From Hymenobacter sp. APR13 (GTDB lineage: Bacteria > Bacteroidota > Bacteroidia > Cytophagales > Hymenobacteraceae): a stretch of 64,000 bases of DNA. This document shows, piece after piece, positions 9,541 to 17,744 of the stretch. The notes beneath the pieces were generated by a model. That model saw only the letters and a program-made list of their open reading frames with translations, made no database searches and was not told where the DNA came from. The first letter of the stretch is position 1. Each line of letters begins with the position of its first letter. The position numbers and the translations under genes are program-made. The stretch spans positions 1,367,001 to 1,431,000 of the forward strand of contig NZ_CP006587.1 in assembly GCF_000737515.1 (NCBI RefSeq). The letters are read 5' to 3'.

Positions 9541-9575
9541 GGCCGGCCCGGTTAAGCAACGGGGCCGGCCTTTTT
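9541..9575 (+). terminator. Terminator after the lytic transglycosylase
   Basis: A perfect 9-bp GC stem (GGCCGGCCC / GGGCCGGCC) with a 12-base loop, followed by TTTTT. Confidence 0.88.
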
Positions 9576-9657
9576 GCGCCCGCTGAAACCACCGGCCCTC
9601 ACCACCTGTTATAGCCACTGGCGCAACGCAACGCCTCCTTGCTTTTGACTCTGCAGC

Positions 9658-10368
9658 ATGAAAAAAATATCAGTAGAAATCTGGTCCGACATTGTATGCC
9701 CGTTCTGCTACATCGGCAAACGGCGCCTGGAAAACGCCCTGGCCAAGTTCCCCCACCGCGACGCCATTGACATCCATTGGCGCAGCTTCGAACTGGATGC
9801 CGACTCCAACCCGCAGCCCGGCGAAGGCACCCTCTACAAGCGCCTGGCCGCCAAATACGGCAACACCGAGGAGTGGGCCCGCCAGATGTCGGCTAACATG
9901 ACGGAAATGGCCGCGGCCGAAGGCCTGGCGTTTGACTTCGACCGGGCGGTGCCGGCTAACACGTTCCGGGCGCACCGCCTGGTGCACCTGGCCGAGCAGC
10001 ACGGCCTTCAGGATGCCGCCAAAGAGCGGCTGTTCAAAGCCTATCTGGAAGAAGGCCTTGACATCAACGACGTGCCCACGCTGCAGGCGCTGGCCGCCGA
10101 ACTGCAGCTGCCCGCCGATGCCGTGACGGAGGCACTTACGTCCGATGCCTTCGCGCAGGAAGTTCGCCACGACGAATACCAGGCCCGGCAGATTGGGGTG
10201 CGTGGCGTGCCCTACTTTGTTTTCGATGATAAGTACGCCGTGTCGGGCGCCCAGCCGACAGAGCTGTTCGAGGAAGTACTGGCCAAGGTGTGGGAAGAAG
10301 CCCGGCCCCGGCCCGTGGAGCTAACCGGCGCAGCCGGGGCCGCCTGCGACCTGGACGGCAACTGCTAG
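9658..10368 (+). CDS. DsbA-family oxidoreductase (FrnE-like)
   Basis: 236 residues, thioredoxin-like. The active-site CPFC is at residues 14-17, the helical insertion of the DsbA/FrnE group follows, and the cis-proline loop is RGVPYFVFDD near residue 180. There is no signal peptide, so it should act in the cytoplasm. FrnE-type proteins are disulfide oxidoreductases or isomerases linked to oxidative-stress tolerance; the substrate here is unknown. The C-terminus adds two further cysteines (AACDLDGNC). It is bounded by terminators on both sides. Confidence 0.85.
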   Translation: MKKISVEIWSDIVCPFCYIGKRRLENALAKFPHRDAIDIHWRSFELDADSNPQPGEGTLYKRLAAKYGNTEEWARQMSANMTEMAAAEGLAFDFDRAVPANTFRAHRLVHLAEQHGLQDAAKERLFKAYLEEGLDINDVPTLQALAAELQLPADAVTEALTSDAFAQEVRHDEYQARQIGVRGVPYFVFDDKYAVSGAQPTELFEEVLAKVWEEARPRPVELTGAAGAACDLDGNC

Positions 10369-10393
10369 CTCCTTCCCTACTGACCCATTGGCG

Positions 10394-10458
10394 GCCCGCC
10401 GCCACCGGCAGCCCGGCCCACACGCGTGGGTACGGCTGCTGGTGGCGGCGGGCTTTTT
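10394..10458 (+). terminator. Terminator with nested hairpin
   Basis: A 19-bp stem with one mismatch (left 10394-10412, right 10435-10453) holds an inner CCCAC/GTGGG hairpin and is followed by TTTTTG. Very stable on inspection. Confidence 0.88.
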
Positions 10459-10541
10459 GTTGCGCTGGCAGCCCGCCACCAGCAGCCGACCATCGGTCAG
10501 TGAAGAGAAGCTCAACCAGTCAATAAATATTTTGATTAGAG

Positions 10542-10549
10542 TAACTTTG
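10542..10549 (+). promoter_or_regulatory. Bacteroidota -7 element
   Basis: TAACTTTG matches TAnnTTTG exactly and lies about 65 bases before the first hydrolase gene, in an A/T-rich stretch. No TTG is found at the usual -33 spacing. Confidence 0.4.
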
Positions 10550-10613
10550 ATTTTGTTTCTTTCCGTGGACTTGCCGTATACGGATGCCACGGACAGCTTT
10601 CTTTTGTAACTAT

Positions 10614-12095
10614 ATGAAGAAAACATTACACGCTTTTTTTCTGGTCTTCGCAGTGCTGCTCGCTATGCCGGTTTTTGCCGGGGTAGCGCCCATTCTCAAT
10701 GGCCAGTGGCGCGGCCCGCTTAAGGTACCCGGCGGGCAGCTCGACCTGATTATCACTATCATTCCGCTCACAAATGGCGGCTACTACGCCGCCCTCGACG
10801 TGCCCCAGCAGCGCATCTACCGCATGCCGGTGGAAGTGGAGGTGAAAGGCAGCGAGCTCAGCCTGCACATCGAGCAAGCCGGCAGCAGCTTCGTGGGCAA
10901 AATCCAGAACAACGGCGACCAGCTCACCGGGGTGTGGAAGCAGCCTGGCCTTTCGGGGCCGCTGGTGTTTGAACGCGCCAAGTCTGCGGCCACGGCCTCC
11001 GGCAAAGTGCGCCTCACGCCACCCTATCGCGAAGACGAAATCAGCTTCATGAACAATGCGGCCAAGCTCCGCCTGAGCGGCATCCTGACCGTGCCGGCCG
11101 GCCCGGGCCCCTTCCCGGCCGTGGTGCTGCTCTCCGACTCAGGCCCGCAGGACCGCGACGCCGGCGAGCAGGAGTACCGCATGTTCAGCATTCTGGGCGA
11201 CTACCTCACTCGCCGCGGCATTGCCGTGCTGCGCTTCGACGACCGGGGCACCGGCAAGTCGCAGGGCATCTACCTGACGGCTACCACCCAGGATCTGGTG
11301 AGTGACGCGCAGGCAGCCATGGCCTTTCTGCGGAGCCGCAACCTCATCAATCCGCAGGAAATCGGGTTTATCGGGCACGGCGAAGGCGCCAACGTGGCCT
11401 TTCTGGCGGCGGCCGAGCCCGGCCCGGCCAAACCGGCCTTCGTGGTGTCGATGGCGGGCTACGGCCTGCCGGGCCGCCACGTACTGACGCGGCAGCAGCT
11501 GGAAATCATGCGCCTGATTGGGGCCAGCCCGGCCCAGGTGAAGGCCTCCATGGAGCTGCACGCCCAGATGATTGACATCATCCGGCAGACGCCCAACGAT
11601 GCCCAGGCCCGGGGCAAAGTGGCCGCCACACTGCGCATGAGCAACACCGACCTCGACCCGCACATGGCCCGCGCCCGCGCCATTCAGCTCACCTCGCCCT
11701 GGTCGCGCTACTTTATCGACTTCGAACCCACCCGCAAGCTGCCCGAAGTGCAGTGCCCGGTGCTGGCCATCAACGGCGCCGACGACCTGCAGGTGGAAGC
11801 CACCAACAACCTGGCCATGCTGCGCAAAGGCCTGCGCACCAACCGCGACGTAACCACGCAGAAGCTGCCCGAGGTAAACCACTGGATGCAGCCCAAGCCC
11901 GAGGACTGGGCAGTGGTAAACGGCGCGCAGCAGCCTACTTTTTCGCCCAAAGCCCTGGACATGATGCGCGCCTGGATTGCCAAGCGCACCACCCAGGCCG
12001 AGGCAGTACCCGTGACGGTGAAGCGTGAGGCCCCCGGCAAAGCGCCTAAAACGTCGCGCAAATCCCGTAACGCTCCTACGCAGGCCAGCCGCTAG
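10614..12095 (+). CDS. Secreted alpha/beta hydrolase-fold protein lacking the nucleophile serine
   Basis: 493 residues: signal peptide (1-22), an N-terminal beta-rich domain (about 25-125), an alpha/beta hydrolase domain (about 155-455) and a basic, Lys/Arg/Ala-rich tail. The nucleophile elbow GxSxG reads GHGEG (254-258), so Gly256 replaces Ser, while the acid (Asp391 region, NGADD) and His423 (VNHW) are kept. The oxyanion-loop segment is also changed (LLSDSGPQDRD against LISGSGPQDRD in the next gene). It is probably a non-hydrolytic relative with a binding or partner role. It lies 173 bases before an intact paralogue. Confidence 0.85.
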   Translation: MKKTLHAFFLVFAVLLAMPVFAGVAPILNGQWRGPLKVPGGQLDLIITIIPLTNGGYYAALDVPQQRIYRMPVEVEVKGSELSLHIEQAGSSFVGKIQNNGDQLTGVWKQPGLSGPLVFERAKSAATASGKVRLTPPYREDEISFMNNAAKLRLSGILTVPAGPGPFPAVVLLSDSGPQDRDAGEQEYRMFSILGDYLTRRGIAVLRFDDRGTGKSQGIYLTATTQDLVSDAQAAMAFLRSRNLINPQEIGFIGHGEGANVAFLAAAEPGPAKPAFVVSMAGYGLPGRHVLTRQQLEIMRLIGASPAQVKASMELHAQMIDIIRQTPNDAQARGKVAATLRMSNTDLDPHMARARAIQLTSPWSRYFIDFEPTRKLPEVQCPVLAINGADDLQVEATNNLAMLRKGLRTNRDVTTQKLPEVNHWMQPKPEDWAVVNGAQQPTFSPKALDMMRAWIAKRTTQAEAVPVTVKREAPGKAPKTSRKSRNAPTQASR

Positions 12096-12208
12096 CCTGC
12101 TTTGCTGCCAGCCTGCCCCGGGCGCTGAGCAGCCGGAATTGCCGGTGTGTAGCCCATACGCCTGGCAGCTTCGGCGGCCCGGCGCCCGCTGCGGTTTTTA
12201 GGAGCCGG

Positions 12209-12235
12209 TTGAATGCAGCCGGGGCCGTATACTTG
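12209..12235 (+). promoter_or_regulatory. Candidate promoter of the second hydrolase gene
   Basis: TTG at 12209-12211, a 16-base gap and TATACTTG at 12228-12235 (7 of 8 matches to TAnnTTTG), followed by a leader of about 30 bases to the ATG. Confidence 0.4.
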
Positions 12236-12268
12236 CGCTTTCTACACGGGCTTTCTTCTTCTGAGCAG

Positions 12269-13687
12269 ATGATACGGATGTATTTGGGGTGGCTAGTGGT
12301 ATGCGGGGCGCTGTTGGCGGGCTTGGCCAGTCTGGCGACGCCCGCCTATGCCCAGCAGGCCCGGCCGCTGGCCGGCGACTGGCACGGCACGCTGGCCACG
12401 CCCGCCAATCCGCCGCAGCTGATTGTGCATATCGCCGAACAGTCCGCCGGTCCCCTGGCCGCCGCGCTGGACGTGCCCTCTCAGAAAGTAACCGGCCTGG
12501 CCTTCTCCAGCGCCGAAATGCGTCAGGACAGCCTGATTCTGCTGTCCGATTTTCTGGGCGTGCGCTACGCTGCCCGTCTATCGGCTGATGGTAAGCAGCT
12601 GACTGGGCGTTGGAAGCAGAACGGCGAGCAGTGGCCGCTGGTACTGCAGCGGGGCCTGCCCGCCCCGCCTACTCCACCGGTTCGCCCCCAAGACCCAGTA
12701 TCGCCGTTGCCCTACCGCGAGCAGCAGGTGCGCTTCAAAAACCCTGACGGCGGGCATGAGCTGGCCGGCACCCTCACCCTGCCGGCCGGCAAAGGTCCGT
12801 TTCCGGCCGTGGTGCTGATATCGGGCTCCGGCCCGCAGGACCGCGACGAAAGCCTGGCCGGGCACCATCCGTTTCGGGTGCTGGCCGATTACCTGACCCG
12901 GCGCGGCTTTGCCGTGCTGCGCTACGACGACCGGGGCGTGGGCCAGTCGGGTGGCACGTTTGCCACTGCCACCACCGCCGACTTTCTGGCCGATGCCCAG
13001 TCGGCGCTGGCGTTTCTGCGCACCCAGACCGGCGTGCAGCCCAAGCGCGTGGGCCTGATCGGGCATAGCGAGGGCGGCACCATTGCGCTGCTGGCGGGGG
13101 CCGCGCCCAACCCACCGGCCTTCATCGTGTCGCTGGCGGGGATGGGCGTGAGTGGCCGGGAGTTGCTGCTGCGCCAGCAGGCCGATGTATTGCGCGCCTC
13201 GGGACTCGATACGGCCAGTGCCGGCCGCATGCGCCGCACCCAGCAGGCCCTGCTCACCGTCATCCAGACCACCCCCGACAACCCGCCCGCCATTGCGCGG
13301 ATGGTGCCCCTGCTGAAGCAGGCCAGCCCCGGCGTACCCGAATCGACTTTGACCACGATGGCCGCCCAGATGACCTCGCCCTGGTACCGGTACTTTCTGG
13401 GGCTGAATCCGGCCCCGGCCCTGGCGAAAGTGAAGGCTCCGGTACTGGCCCTCAATGGCACCAAAGATGTGCAGGTGGCACCCGGCCCCAATCTCGAAGC
13501 TATTCGCAGTGGCCTGCAGGCTGCCGGCAACCGTGACGTAACCATTCAGCAACTCGACGGCCTCAACCACCTGTTCCAGACGGCCACCACCGGGCTTCCT
13601 TCTGAGTACGGCCAGATCAGCGAAACCTTTTCACCTTCGGCGCTTCAGATCATCGGCAACTGGCTGGCCACCCACGCCCGGCGCTAG
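12269..13687 (+). CDS. Secreted alpha/beta hydrolase (catalytically intact paralogue)
   Basis: 472 residues with the same plan as the upstream paralogue: signal peptide ending AYAQ (about 29), a beta-rich N-terminal domain and an alpha/beta hydrolase domain (about 165-470). The full triad is present: Ser267 in GHSEG, Asp400 in NGTKD and His434 in LNHL, plus the oxyanion segment SGSGPQDRD. It should be a periplasmic or secreted serine esterase/hydrolase; the substrate is unknown. The start at 12269 gives the best signal peptide. A second ATG (12278) is also possible. Confidence 0.85.
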   Translation: MIRMYLGWLVVCGALLAGLASLATPAYAQQARPLAGDWHGTLATPANPPQLIVHIAEQSAGPLAAALDVPSQKVTGLAFSSAEMRQDSLILLSDFLGVRYAARLSADGKQLTGRWKQNGEQWPLVLQRGLPAPPTPPVRPQDPVSPLPYREQQVRFKNPDGGHELAGTLTLPAGKGPFPAVVLISGSGPQDRDESLAGHHPFRVLADYLTRRGFAVLRYDDRGVGQSGGTFATATTADFLADAQSALAFLRTQTGVQPKRVGLIGHSEGGTIALLAGAAPNPPAFIVSLAGMGVSGRELLLRQQADVLRASGLDTASAGRMRRTQQALLTVIQTTPDNPPAIARMVPLLKQASPGVPESTLTTMAAQMTSPWYRYFLGLNPAPALAKVKAPVLALNGTKDVQVAPGPNLEAIRSGLQAAGNRDVTIQQLDGLNHLFQTATTGLPSEYGQISETFSPSALQIIGNWLATHARR

Positions 13688-13712
13688 CCAGCAAATCAGC
13701 CGAAAATCAGCC

Positions 13713-13738
13713 ACTTATCCACATAAATGTGGATAAGT
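13713..13738. other. Palindrome made of two inverted perfect DnaA boxes
   Basis: ACTTATCCACAT and its exact complement are separated by AA. The arms contain TTATCCACA (13716-13724 region) and TGTGGATAA, both matching the DnaA-box consensus TTATnCACA. A second palindrome, GTTTATAAAC, follows at 13741-13750. The site lies between convergent genes, so it could also serve as a bidirectional terminator. No dnaA, dnaN or AT-rich unwinding region is next to it. Confidence 0.55.
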
Positions 13739-13831
13739 TTGTTTATAAACCCCTAATACCCGCCGGTGCAGGTCCGAATACATGCAATGGCCGTGGTTCC
13801 TTGTGATTAGCACCGCCACTAGTGGCCGACG

Positions 13832-15139
13832 TTAGGCGTCTTTGCCCGGCTCAGGCGTGAGGTCCAGGTCACGCAGCTTATCGGCGCGCCAGGCCGTGAT
13901 GCCCACTACCAGCAGGGTCATGGCGCCACCTACAACCACCGAGCGCACCACGCCCAGCACCCGCGCCGCCGCCCCTGACTCGAAGGCCCCGATTTCGTTG
14001 CTGGAGCCGATAAAGATGTTGTTCACGGCCGACACGCGGCCCTTCATGTACTCGGGCGTGTAGGTGTGGATAAGCGTGGAGCGCACGATAACCGACACCG
14101 AATCGAACACCCCCGTCAGGAACAGCAGAAACAGGGAGAGCCAGAAGCTGGTCGATAAGGCGAAAAAGATGGTGGCTATACCAAAGCCCGCCACTGCCCA
14201 CAGCAACTTGCGCCCGGCGTGGCGACGCAGCGGAAAATAAGTCAGCAGTACGGCCATCAGCACCGACCCTACGGCCGGGGCAGCGCGCAGGTAGCCCAGG
14301 CCCGCGGCCCCGGTATGCAGAATCTGGTCGGCGAAAATTGGGAGCAGCGCCACGGCCCCGCCAAACAGCACCGCAAACAGATCCAGCGACAAGGCGGCCA
14401 GTACCAGCTGGTTCTGGAAGATGAACTGCATGCCACTCAGCACGCTTTCCTTCAGGCCCAGCTTCTGGCCCTCAGTGGGCGGCAGCGGGCGGCCCGCAAT
14501 ACTCAGAAACAGCAGCAACGACAGCAGCATCAGCGCGATGTCGGTGCCGTAGGCCACGGCTATGCCCAGGTGCGCAAACAGCAGGCCCCCAATGGCTGGC
14601 CCCAGCACGGCAGCCGCCTGCCAGGTGGTGCTGTTCCAGGTAATGGCGTTGGAAAGCTGCTCGCGCGCGGGCATCAGCTGCGGCATAAACGAAAACACGG
14701 CTGGCCCCAGAAAGCCCCGCGCCACGCCGCTCACGAAGATGACGGCGTAGAGCGGCAGCCCCCGCAGCACCAGCAGCCCCCCCAATGACGTACCGGCCGT
14801 CAGTAGCCCGGCCGCCTGCGGCTGCGCCAGCAGGCCCAGCGCCACCGAGCACAGCAGCAGCACCGTCACCATGGCCACAATGATGTTTTTGCGCCGCACG
14901 GAGTCGGCCACGTGTCCGGCATACAACGACACGACGATGCTGGGAATGGCTTCGGCCAGCCCAATCAAACCCAGCGCCAGCGGGTCGCCGGTGAGTTTGA
15001 ACATCTGCCAGCTGACCACTACGCCCTGAATCTGGGTGGCCAGCGTCAGGCAGGCGCGGGCTGAGATGAAGCGCCGAAACTCCGGCAGGCGCAACGCAGC
15101 GTATGGGTCGTGGCGGGGAGCCGGAACAGCGGAAGGCAT
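13832..15139 (-). CDS. MFS transporter of the EntS-like (MFS_3) group
   Basis: 435 residues with about 12 hydrophobic segments and the MFS loop motif GHVADSVRRKN after the second helix. It most resembles the MFS_3 exporters (EntS type), which move siderophores or drugs out of the cell; the substrate cannot be told from sequence. The ATG at 15139 was chosen over upstream in-frame codons because a perfect -7 element (TACCTTTG, minus strand) lies about 27 bases before it. It is divergent from the small STAS-like gene. Confidence 0.85.
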   Translation of the reverse strand: MPSAVPAPRHDPYAALRLPEFRRFISARACLTLATQIQGVVVSWQMFKLTGDPLALGLIGLAEAIPSIVVSLYAGHVADSVRRKNIIVAMVTVLLLCSVALGLLAQPQAAGLLTAGTSLGGLLVLRGLPLYAVIFVSGVARGFLGPAVFSFMPQLMPAREQLSNAITWNSTTWQAAAVLGPAIGGLLFAHLGIAVAYGTDIALMLLSLLLFLSIAGRPLPPTEGQKLGLKESVLSGMQFIFQNQLVLAALSLDLFAVLFGGAVALLPIFADQILHTGAAGLGYLRAAPAVGSVLMAVLLTYFPLRRHAGRKLLWAVAGFGIATIFFALSTSFWLSLFLLFLTGVFDSVSVIVRSTLIHTYTPEYMKGRVSAVNNIFIGSSNEIGAFESGAAARVLGVVRSVVVGGAMTLLVVGITAWRADKLRDLDLTPEPGKDA

Positions 15140-15165
15140 AGGGCAGAAGACGAAAAACGAGCGGG

Positions 15166-15173
15166 CAAAGGTA
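15166..15173 (-). promoter_or_regulatory. -7 element for the MFS gene
   Basis: On the minus strand this reads TACCTTTG, an exact TAnnTTTG match, 26 bases before ATG 15139. It supports that start. Confidence 0.5.
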
Positions 15174-15211
15174 GGCCGTGGCAGGCGGAAGCCGGTTGCG
15201 GGCAGCCGCCC

Positions 15212-15219
15212 TAACTTTG
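15212..15219 (+). promoter_or_regulatory. -7 element for the STAS-like gene
   Basis: TAACTTTG, an exact match. A TTG at 15195 is closer than the usual spacing. It forms a divergent promoter pair with the MFS element. Confidence 0.4.
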
Positions 15220-15302
15220 TGGCCTGCTGCGCGCTTTGTATACCTGCGCAGGTGCCGGCTTTTCCGGCGCCCTTTTCCTCTCTCTTCCGCTGCTTGCCGC
15301 TT

Positions 15303-15725
15303 ATGCCCACTCCTACCCTTCTGGCCGATTTCGTGGAACTCTCTTTTCGCCCCGATCTGCAGCTCCTGCTGGGGCGGTGGCTGCGGCCGGTGTCCAGCTC
15401 CGAGCTGCAGCAGAGCTATGAGGCTCTGCTGACGGCCGCCGTGCCGCCCAAATGCCGCTTCTGGCTGCTCGATTTGCGGCGACGCGGCATCAGCAGCGAG
15501 GACGATACGCTCTGGACGCTGGAAACCTTCCTGCCGCTGCTGGCCCCACGCCTCGGCGGCCGGGTGTATCTGGCGTTTTTGGTGTCGCCGGGCCACTTGT
15601 CCGCCATCGACCAGGAATCGGGGGCGCCGATGGTCACCAATGCCCAATGCCACGTGCGCCTGTTCACCGACGAAGGCCTGGCCACCGCCTGGCTGGGCCG
15701 GCGGCGGCAGCATGAAAGCGTGTAG
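15303..15725 (+). CDS. Small STAS-like hypothetical protein
   Basis: 140 residues, soluble. The layout (FRPDLQLLLGRWLRPVSSSE, then FWLLDLRRRGISSEDD near residue 57, then a helix and LAFLVSPGH) resembles small single-domain proteins common in Hymenobacter-type genomes that look like STAS/SpoIIAA-fold proteins. No phosphorylatable Ser or partner kinase is obvious. The role is unknown. The ATG at 15303 is the first that leaves the divergent promoter intact. Confidence 0.65.
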   Translation: MPTPTLLADFVELSFRPDLQLLLGRWLRPVSSSELQQSYEALLTAAVPPKCRFWLLDLRRRGISSEDDTLWTLETFLPLLAPRLGGRVYLAFLVSPGHLSAIDQESGAPMVTNAQCHVRLFTDEGLATAWLGRRRQHESV

Positions 15726-16029
15726 GACTGCGCCACGCGAGGTCAGGCCCCGCGCAGGCATGCAACTTTTTTGCTGACAGAAAATTCCGGCTTTTCGGCC
15801 TTTAACGCACGATAAGGGCAATAAACCAACGGGCATTCTGCATATTCTATCGAGTATTTGAAAAAATATTGAAAAAATATTCGGGCTGCCCCGGCTCCCC
15901 GTTGTGTTTGGGCCGGCAGTTCTCTACATTTGGTTCAAGGGGTTCTTCATTCTCCCTTCACTTTCCAGAATTTCACCGGCAACTGCACAATATGGCCTAA
16001 AGCTCTACGTTCCTTAACCCGTAGCCTTT
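15726..16029 (+). other. Leader region of the sigma-factor gene with tandem repeat
   Basis: Non-coding. It holds a tandem 11-base repeat (TTGAAAAAATA twice, 15858-15879) in an A/T-rich patch, and a good promoter further on (15902-15932). I see no RNA gene or other frame. Confidence 0.5.
15902..15932 (+). promoter_or_regulatory. Promoter of the sigma-factor gene
   Basis: TTG (15902-15904), 20 bases, then TACATTTG (15925-15932): an exact TAnnTTTG with good -33 spacing. The leader is about 90 bases. Confidence 0.6.
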
Positions 16030-16665
16030 ATGGAAACCATGCAGCTGAGCGATTCCGCTCTCATATCCCTTTACATTGCCGGCAATGAAGAGGCCTTCGC
16101 GCACTTGCTCGAGCGGTACAAATCCCGTGTGTTCACCACTATCATGCTGATCGTGCGCGACGAAGACGTGGCCGAAGACCTGCTGCAGGATACGTTCATC
16201 AAGGCTATCCACACCATGAAAGGTGGCCGCTACAACGAGGAAGGCAAGTTTTCCTCCTGGATCTGCCGCATAGCCCACAACCTGGCCATCGATTTTTTCC
16301 GTCGGGAGAAGCGCAGCCCGCTGCTCAACCTCGACACGACGAGCCATGCCTTCAACTCTCTCTCTCACGCCGAGGAAGGAGTGGAAGCCGCGCTGACGCG
16401 CGAAGAAACCTACGCACGGCTTCGGGAGTTAATACAGGAACTGCCCGCCGCGCAGAAGGAAGTGCTGGTGATGCGCCACTACGGCGACATGAGCTTTCAG
16501 GAAATTGCCGACGCCACCGGTGTCAGCATCAACACGGCGCTGGGGCGGATGCGCTACGCGCTGATCAATTTGCGGAAAAAAATGGCCGCACAACCCGTTT
16601 TCTATGATCAAAACCTTTACCCACGAGAAACTGCTCCGGTACGTGTACAACGAATTGCCGGCTAA
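16030..16665 (+). CDS. ECF-type RNA polymerase sigma factor
   Basis: 211 residues: sigma region 2 (about 25-95, with DEDVAEDLLQDTFIKA and FSSWICRIAHNLAIDFFR) and region 4 (about 135-190, LPAAQKEVLVMRHYGDMSF and the helix-turn-helix EIADATGVSINTALGRMRYA). Regions 1 and 3 are absent, as in ECF factors. It should direct RNA polymerase to an alternative promoter set. Its last 62 bases overlap, in another frame, the small anti-sigma-like gene, so the two products are made from one transcript and probably act together. Confidence 0.9.
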   Translation: METMQLSDSALISLYIAGNEEAFAHLLERYKSRVFTTIMLIVRDEDVAEDLLQDTFIKAIHTMKGGRYNEEGKFSSWICRIAHNLAIDFFRREKRSPLLNLDTTSHAFNSLSHAEEGVEAALTREETYARLRELIQELPAAQKEVLVMRHYGDMSFQEIADATGVSINTALGRMRYALINLRKKMAAQPVFYDQNLYPRETAPVRVQRIAG

Positions 16666-16834
16666 CGAACAGCAGGAAGTAGAGCAGGCCCTGCAGCACG
16701 ACGCCGACCTGGCGGCCACCTGCGCCGACCTGCTGCTGGCCCAGCGCACCCTCGATACCCTGCGCCGCAAGCCCAGCCAAAGCAGCACGGAGGCCATTCT
16801 GCAATACTCCCGCACTTTCCTGCGCTCAGCGTAG
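16604..16834 (+). CDS. Short anti-sigma-like protein
   Basis: 76 residues, soluble and helical, beginning MIKTFTHEKLLRYVYNEL, a pattern I recognise from small proteins encoded beside this sigma factor in many Bacteroidota. It resembles the N-terminal domain of anti-sigma factors but has no zinc-binding His/Cys set and no membrane helix, so binding to the sigma factor is plausible but not shown. It overlaps the sigma gene by 62 bases in a different frame and is followed by a terminator. Confidence 0.7.
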   Translation: MIKTFTHEKLLRYVYNELPANEQQEVEQALQHDADLAATCADLLLAQRTLDTLRRKPSQSSTEAILQYSRTFLRSA

Positions 16835-16883
16835 GAGCTGAACGCCGCTTACTTTTACGGCCCACGGAAAAGGAAATTCCCTG

Positions 16884-16936
16884 GCGGGATGCCCCGAAAC
16901 GTACCAACCGGTACCTTCGTGGCATCCCGCTTTTTT
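16884..16936 (+). terminator. Terminator after the sigma/anti-sigma pair
   Basis: A 10-bp stem (GCGGGATGCC / GGCATCCCGC) with an inner GTACC/GGTAC hairpin in the loop, followed by TTTTTT. Confidence 0.85.
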
Positions 16937-16987
16937 ATTGCCCCTGCACTACGGAGCTTTCCGCGGTGCTCTTGCTGCTTTTGTACC

Positions 16988-17686
16988 ATGCGCAAAGCCG
17001 AGCGTTTCCGCCACTTCCTCGACTACTTCACCACCAATTTCCCGGCTCCGGAAACCGAGCTGCACTATTCGTCGCCCTACGAGCTGATTGTGGCCGTGGT
17101 GCTCAGCGCCCAGTGCACCGACAAGCGCGTGAACCTGGTGATGCCGGCTCTGATGGAGCAGTTTCCTACGCCTGAGCAACTAGCGGCCGCTTCGGCAGAA
17201 GACATTTTTCCGTTTATCCGGAGCGTATCGTACCCCAACAACAAGGCCAAGCACTTGGCCGGTCTGGGCCGGTTGCTGGTCAGTGAGTTTGGGGGCGAGG
17301 TGCCCAGCACCATTGAGGAGTTGCAGCGGCTGCCAGGCGTAGGCCGCAAAACGGCCAATGTAGTGGTGTCGGTGATATACAACCAGCCGGCTATGGCCGT
17401 GGACACGCACGTGTTCCGGGTTTCGCACAGGTTGGGGCTGGTACCGCGCACGGCCACCACGCCGCTGGCCGTGGAGAAGGAATTAGTGCGCCACATTCCG
17501 GAGGAGCTCATACCCAAGGCACACCACTGGCTGATTCTGCACGGCCGGTACATCTGCGTGGCCCGGCAGCCCAAATGCGCCATCTGCCCGCTCCAAAGCT
17601 GGTGCAAGTACTACGCCGACACCACCGCTAAATCCCTGCAGGCAAGCCAGAAAACCTCTGCCAAGGCTCCTAAAGGCGCCAAATAA
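16988..17686 (+). CDS. nth: Endonuclease III
   Basis: 232 residues. Helix-hairpin-helix LPGVGRKTA with its catalytic Lys, catalytic Asp in VDTHVFR, and the 4Fe-4S site C-x6-C-x2-C-x5-C (CVARQPKCAICPLQSWC). It removes oxidised pyrimidines and nicks the abasic site in base-excision repair. The C-terminus ends in a basic Lys/Ala tail. The ATG at 16988 follows a terminator and fits the family N-terminus. It appears to be a single-gene unit. Confidence 0.93.
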   Translation: MRKAERFRHFLDYFTTNFPAPETELHYSSPYELIVAVVLSAQCTDKRVNLVMPALMEQFPTPEQLAAASAEDIFPFIRSVSYPNNKAKHLAGLGRLLVSEFGGEVPSTIEELQRLPGVGRKTANVVVSVIYNQPAMAVDTHVFRVSHRLGLVPRTATTPLAVEKELVRHIPEELIPKAHHWLILHGRYICVARQPKCAICPLQSWCKYYADTTAKSLQASQKTSAKAPKGAK

Positions 17687-17744
17687 CAGCCATCTAGCAC
17701 AACTTAGTATAAAAGTGGCTCACTGCAGCACAAAGCAATGCATG

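Noticed and set aside
13713..13738. The replication origin
   Set aside because: Only two DnaA boxes, no AT-rich unwinding region, no dnaA/dnaN neighbour. It is reported as a DnaA-box palindrome only.
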